64,000 nucleotides of DNA. Source: an uncultured Collinsella sp. GTDB lineage: Bacteria; Actinomycetota; Coriobacteriia; Coriobacteriales; Coriobacteriaceae. The position numbers and the translations under genes are program-made. Below the pieces are notes generated by a model. The model was not told where the DNA came from. It saw only the letters and a program-made list of their open reading frames with translations, and ran no database searches. This document shows positions 61,034 through 64,000 of the stretch, in pieces. Each line of letters begins with the position of its first letter. Position 1 is the first letter of the stretch. The stretch is from contig CAUBVH010000009.1 of NCBI GenBank assembly GCA_958439425.1, forward strand, positions 1 to 64,000, written 5' to 3'.

Positions 61034-64000
61034 ATGAGCAAGAACATGAACAAGGACATGAACGGCAAGGCTTTGGGTAAGGCCAAGGCGGCTGGACGCG
61101 TGGCGACAGTTGCTGCGGCGACGATTGCCATGACGGGCGGCTCGCTGCTGTCGCCCCTGGCCGCGGCGGCGCAGGGTGCGGATGGCATTGGCGCTGCGGG
61201 CGCAACGGCTGCGGTGATGTCGCCGCTGACGAGCGCTGCGGCCGCCGGTGCTGGCGCGGGTGCTGTGTCTGCGGCGCAAAAGGTCGCCGACCTGCAGGCT
61301 GCAGTTGATGCGGCGCGTGCCAAAGCTGCTGCTGCCAAGGCCGATCTGGAAGCGGCTGCTGCTCCCTACGATGCTGCTGCCGCCAACCAGCAGCGGGCGC
61401 AGGGCGTCTATGACGCGGCCCGCGGTGCAAGTGATAGCGCGGTTTCCGCTGCCTCGGCCGGGCTGGAAAAGCAGCTGGGCGCTGCGCAGGACAAGGCCGA
61501 TTTGGATGTCAAGACGCTTGAGGACGCTCAGGCTGCGCTCGATGCCGCCAAGAAGAACCTGACGGACAAGGACGAAGCCCTGGTTGCCGCGCAGAAGGCG
61601 GCCGCCAATGCCCAGTCTGCGCTTGAGACCGCACAGGCTGCTGCATCCGACGCCACGCCCGAGGCCGTAGCCGCCGCTCAGGCGGCCGCAGAGCAGGCTG
61701 CGAGTGATTTGGAGCAGGCAAAGCAGCAGGCCGCTGATGCGCAAGCCAAACTCTCGGATGCCCGGGCGGCTGCCGATGCCGCCGCTGCCAAGCAGCGGGA
61801 AACGCAGGTCAAGCTTTCGGCAGCTCAGCAGGCAAAGACCGCGGCAGATGCGGACGTGGACGCCGCACAGGCGAGCTATGACGCGGCCAAGGCCGATCTG
61901 GATCGAGCCGAGCAGGGCGCTGCGGGCCCGGAGTACGAGGACGCCAAGGCAAAGGTGACTGCTGCGTCCGAGGCGCTGACGGCCGCCAAGGCCACGCAGG
62001 CGCAGCGCGAGGGCGAGCTTGCCGCCGCCGAGCAAGAGGCGACTGCCGTCGAGGGCGAGGTGCAGACTGCCCAGCAGGCAGTTGCCAATCAGCAGCAGGT
62101 TGCCACCGATGCCCAGACCAAGCTGGATGACGCGGCTGCCGCCAAGACGGCAGCCGATGCCGCCCTTGACCAGGCCAAGGCCGATCATGCCTCCGCGCTT
62201 ACGGAGTTGGCCGACGCCCAGGTCAAGCTCTCGGCAGCCAAGGACGAGAAAGACGCTGCAGACAAGGCGCTCAATCAGGCGAAGGCCCAAAAGCAGCAGG
62301 CCGATCAGGCTGTGGCCCAGGCCCAGGCCAAGCTCGATGCCGCTCAGGCAACGGCGAACGCGTCGGCGGAGAATTACCGTCAGGGTGCTATCGCGTTCTT
62401 TAAAAGTGTGGGCGCCAACGATGCGGCGAATATCATCCTCAACTGCAAACTCGCTAACTACAACAAGGTGGGCGAGGAGGTCGACGCGACAAGCCTGACC
62501 AATATGAAGCAGGCGGTCGTGTGGCTCAAAGCGTGCAACGAGTATCGCGCAAGCGTTGGCCTAGGCGAGCTCAAGGTAACGTATGCCATGATGGCGACTG
62601 CCATTGCCGATGCGAACTTCTCGGATACGAAAGTCGCGCACGCTCAGCAGTTTAACGTGGGCGAGAATGTGGCGTGGAACTACGGAAGCAATCCGTTTAA
62701 GCAGTGGGTCGATCAGGAGAAGGCCATCTTTGATGCTGCCGCCGCCTCGCTGGGCGCATCGGGCCTTACGGGAAAGGCCGCTTACGATTTCTATACGGCG
62801 CATAGCTCCCAGATTGATAACTACGCCGCACTGCACGGTGGATCAAGCCCCTCGGTCGGCCATTACATCAACGTGATCAACCCCGATTACACCGTGACGG
62901 GCATGGGCGTTTGCACGCGAGGGACGCTGTACGGGAGTACACAGGCGCAGACATTTGTATATTCTGGTCAATGGTACAAGCCGTATAACCTCAATCCGAT
63001 GACGGTTGCAGAGTATGAGGCTGCGTTGAACGCGTGGTGTGACGCTCTGGCAAATCCCGAGCAGGGCGTGGACGCGGTACGCAAGGAGCTTGCTGCGGCG
63101 CAGGGCGTTGCCGAGGATGCGGGCAACAAGGTGAATGTTGCATCGCAGGCCGTTGCGGCAAAGCAGGCCCAGGTTGAGCGTGCTGCCGCTGACGTCGATA
63201 CTGCGGCTGCCAAGGCCTCTGATGCCCAGGCTGCTGTGGAGCAGAAACAAGCTGTAGCTGATGCCGCCGCGCGTGCCGTGAGCGATGCCCGCGCCGATTT
63301 GAGCGCTGCCAACGCCGTTGTTGCGGCGGCACAGGATGCCGTGGCTGCCAAGTCTGGCGAGCTCGACATTGCCAAGGGCAAGGCGGCTGCTGCCAAACGC
63401 GCGCTGGACGCCGCTCGTACCGGTGTTGACGAAAAGCAGGATGCACTTGCCGCGGCCCAGGATGAGCTGGCGGCATACTCAGCCGATATCGCCGCTGCTC
63501 AGCGTGCGTTTGATGCGGCATCGTCTGCACTCGAAGACGCTCGTGCCAATCAGCGCGTGGCGGAGGCCGAACTTCTTGCCGCCCAAGGCGATGCCGATCA
63601 GGCAGGCATCGATGCTGCTGCCACTCAGGCGGAGCTCGATATGGCCCAGCAGGCTGCGAGCGATGCCGACGCCGTCGTGGCAACGGCTCAGGCAAAATCT
63701 GATGCAGCTGCCGGGCGTGCCTCTCAGCTTAAGAATGCCGCTGCGGCACTTGCCAGGGCCACAGAGGGCAAAGCCACTGCCGATGTCGCGCTCGATGCTG
63801 CGGAGGTGGCCGTGAGCGATGCCGAGTACGACGTGGTGGAGGCTGGCGATGCCGTGGCGAATGCAACTGCCGCCCGCGATGCCTCTGCCGCCGCGGTTGC
63901 CCGCCTGCGCAGCGTCAATCTTGCCGAAGCCATCGTCAATGGCAGCGCTGACGATGCGGACGAGGCGCTCAACGCCAAGATCGCTGCGGCCCACGATGCC
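61034..64000 (+). CDS. Secreted coiled-coil protein with central CAP (SCP/PR1) domain, 3' end outside window
   Basis: The frame is open for 989 codons to the window edge. A signal peptide with a basic start (MSKNMNKDMNGKALGKAKAA) and a hydrophobic core precedes SPLAAAAQ. Residues about 80-455 are an Ala/Lys/Asp/Gln-rich heptad coiled coil. Residues about 490-655 form a CAP domain: LKACNEYRASVGLGELKV, NVGENVAWNYGSNPFKQW and VGHYINVINPDYTVTGMGV. A second long coiled coil runs from about 680 to the edge. GAAGGAAT precedes the ATG. Cell-surface anchoring is likely but the C-terminus is not seen. Confidence 0.88.
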   Translation, partial: MSKNMNKDMNGKALGKAKAAGRVATVAAATIAMTGGSLLSPLAAAAQGADGIGAAGATAAVMSPLTSAAAAGAGAGAVSAAQKVADLQAAVDAARAKAAAAKADLEAAAAPYDAAAANQQRAQGVYDAARGASDSAVSAASAGLEKQLGAAQDKADLDVKTLEDAQAALDAAKKNLTDKDEALVAAQKAAANAQSALETAQAAASDATPEAVAAAQAAAEQAASDLEQAKQQAADAQAKLSDARAAADAAAAKQRETQVKLSAAQQAKTAADADVDAAQASYDAAKADLDRAEQGAAGPEYEDAKAKVTAASEALTAAKATQAQREGELAAAEQEATAVEGEVQTAQQAVANQQQVATDAQTKLDDAAAAKTAADAALDQAKADHASALTELADAQVKLSAAKDEKDAADKALNQAKAQKQQADQAVAQAQAKLDAAQATANASAENYRQGAIAFFKSVGANDAANIILNCKLANYNKVGEEVDATSLTNMKQAVVWLKACNEYRASVGLGELKVTYAMMATAIADANFSDTKVAHAQQFNVGENVAWNYGSNPFKQWVDQEKAIFDAAAASLGASGLTGKAAYDFYTAHSSQIDNYAALHGGSSPSVGHYINVINPDYTVTGMGVCTRGTLYGSTQAQTFVYSGQWYKPYNLNPMTVAEYEAALNAWCDALANPEQGVDAVRKELAAAQGVAEDAGNKVNVASQAVAAKQAQVERAAADVDTAAAKASDAQAAVEQKQAVADAAARAVSDARADLSAANAVVAAAQDAVAAKSGELDIAKGKAAAAKRALDAARTGVDEKQDALAAAQDELAAYSADIAAAQRAFDAASSALEDARANQRVAEAELLAAQGDADQAGIDAAATQAELDMAQQAASDADAVVATAQAKSDAAAGRASQLKNAAAALARATEGKATADVALDAAEVAVSDAEYDVVEAGDAVANATAARDASAAAVARLRSVNLAEAIVNGSADDADEALNAKIAAAHDA

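Noticed and set aside
61034..64000. Long Arg/Ser/Pro-rich frames opposite or out of phase with the coiled-coil gene, e.g. 60959-62290 minus
   Set aside because: They mirror the Ala/Lys/Gln repeats of the real coding frame, which is open across the whole stretch with a signal peptide and CAP domain.
1..64000. CRISPR array
   Set aside because: No set of regularly spaced short direct repeats was seen; the repeats present are isolated palindromes or two-copy units.

Overview
The window reads as chromosomal DNA of a high-GC Gram-positive gut bacterium. Gene content (a phosphoketolase, a long his operon with a HisZ-HisG fusion and PHP-type phosphatase, large Ala-rich coiled-coil/CAP surface protein) and dense, GC-rich coding on one strand fit Coriobacteriia, most likely Collinsella. 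That assignment is inference from content and style, not from a marker gene search.

Layout. 1-11.3 kb: the start of murB (minus strand), a LacI-family regulator followed by the phosphoketolase gene xfp with twin LacI-type operators, an AEC-family carrier flanked by two copies of a structured repeat, a small unknown gene, then an Amadori-compound (fructoselysine-like) cluster: two GntR/UTRA regulators, two SIS-domain sugar isomerase/deglycases and a FrlC-like epimerase. 11.6-20.6 kb: a complete histidine pathway, hisZG-D-C-B-H-A-F-I-E, with a convergent PHP histidinol phosphatase supplying the missing step. 20.9-30.7 kb: housekeeping genes (LarC C-terminal domain protein, YfcE phosphodiesterase, MazG, enolase, DivIC/FtsB-like, Ppx/GppA, tRNA-Leu, orphan PTS IIB, VOC protein, and a DUF4342-like/response regulator/histidine kinase operon).

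31-64 kb is accessory. It opens with an AbiE toxin-antitoxin pair whose antitoxin is probably translated from a leaderless mRNA. Two minus-strand proteins (32.8-34.3 and 49.9-51.5 kb) look like fused HsdM/HsdS remnants without a methylase catalytic motif. Between and after them lie a soluble VirD4/TraG-type ATPase, a ClpP-like peptidase with an intact triad, several unknown and membrane proteins, a ClpX-like AAA+ protein with a ClpP-docking-type loop, a 1310-residue SF2-type helicase with a C-terminal PD-(D/E)XK nuclease, and a 631-residue unknown protein overlapping it. A block of visibly lower GC (about 38.7-47.7 kb) sits inside this set and carries an HNH endonuclease, a near-textbook EcoRV-type restriction-modification pair, and a WYL regulator overlapping an SF1 helicase with a C-terminal HEPN motif. 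The simplest reading is a defence cassette nested inside a larger island whose core (T4CP-like ATPase, ClpP, ClpX, helicase-nuclease, unknown partner) is the best candidate for an undescribed system. The window ends inside a secreted coiled-coil protein with a central CAP domain.

No integrase, relaxase, CRISPR array or rRNA was seen.
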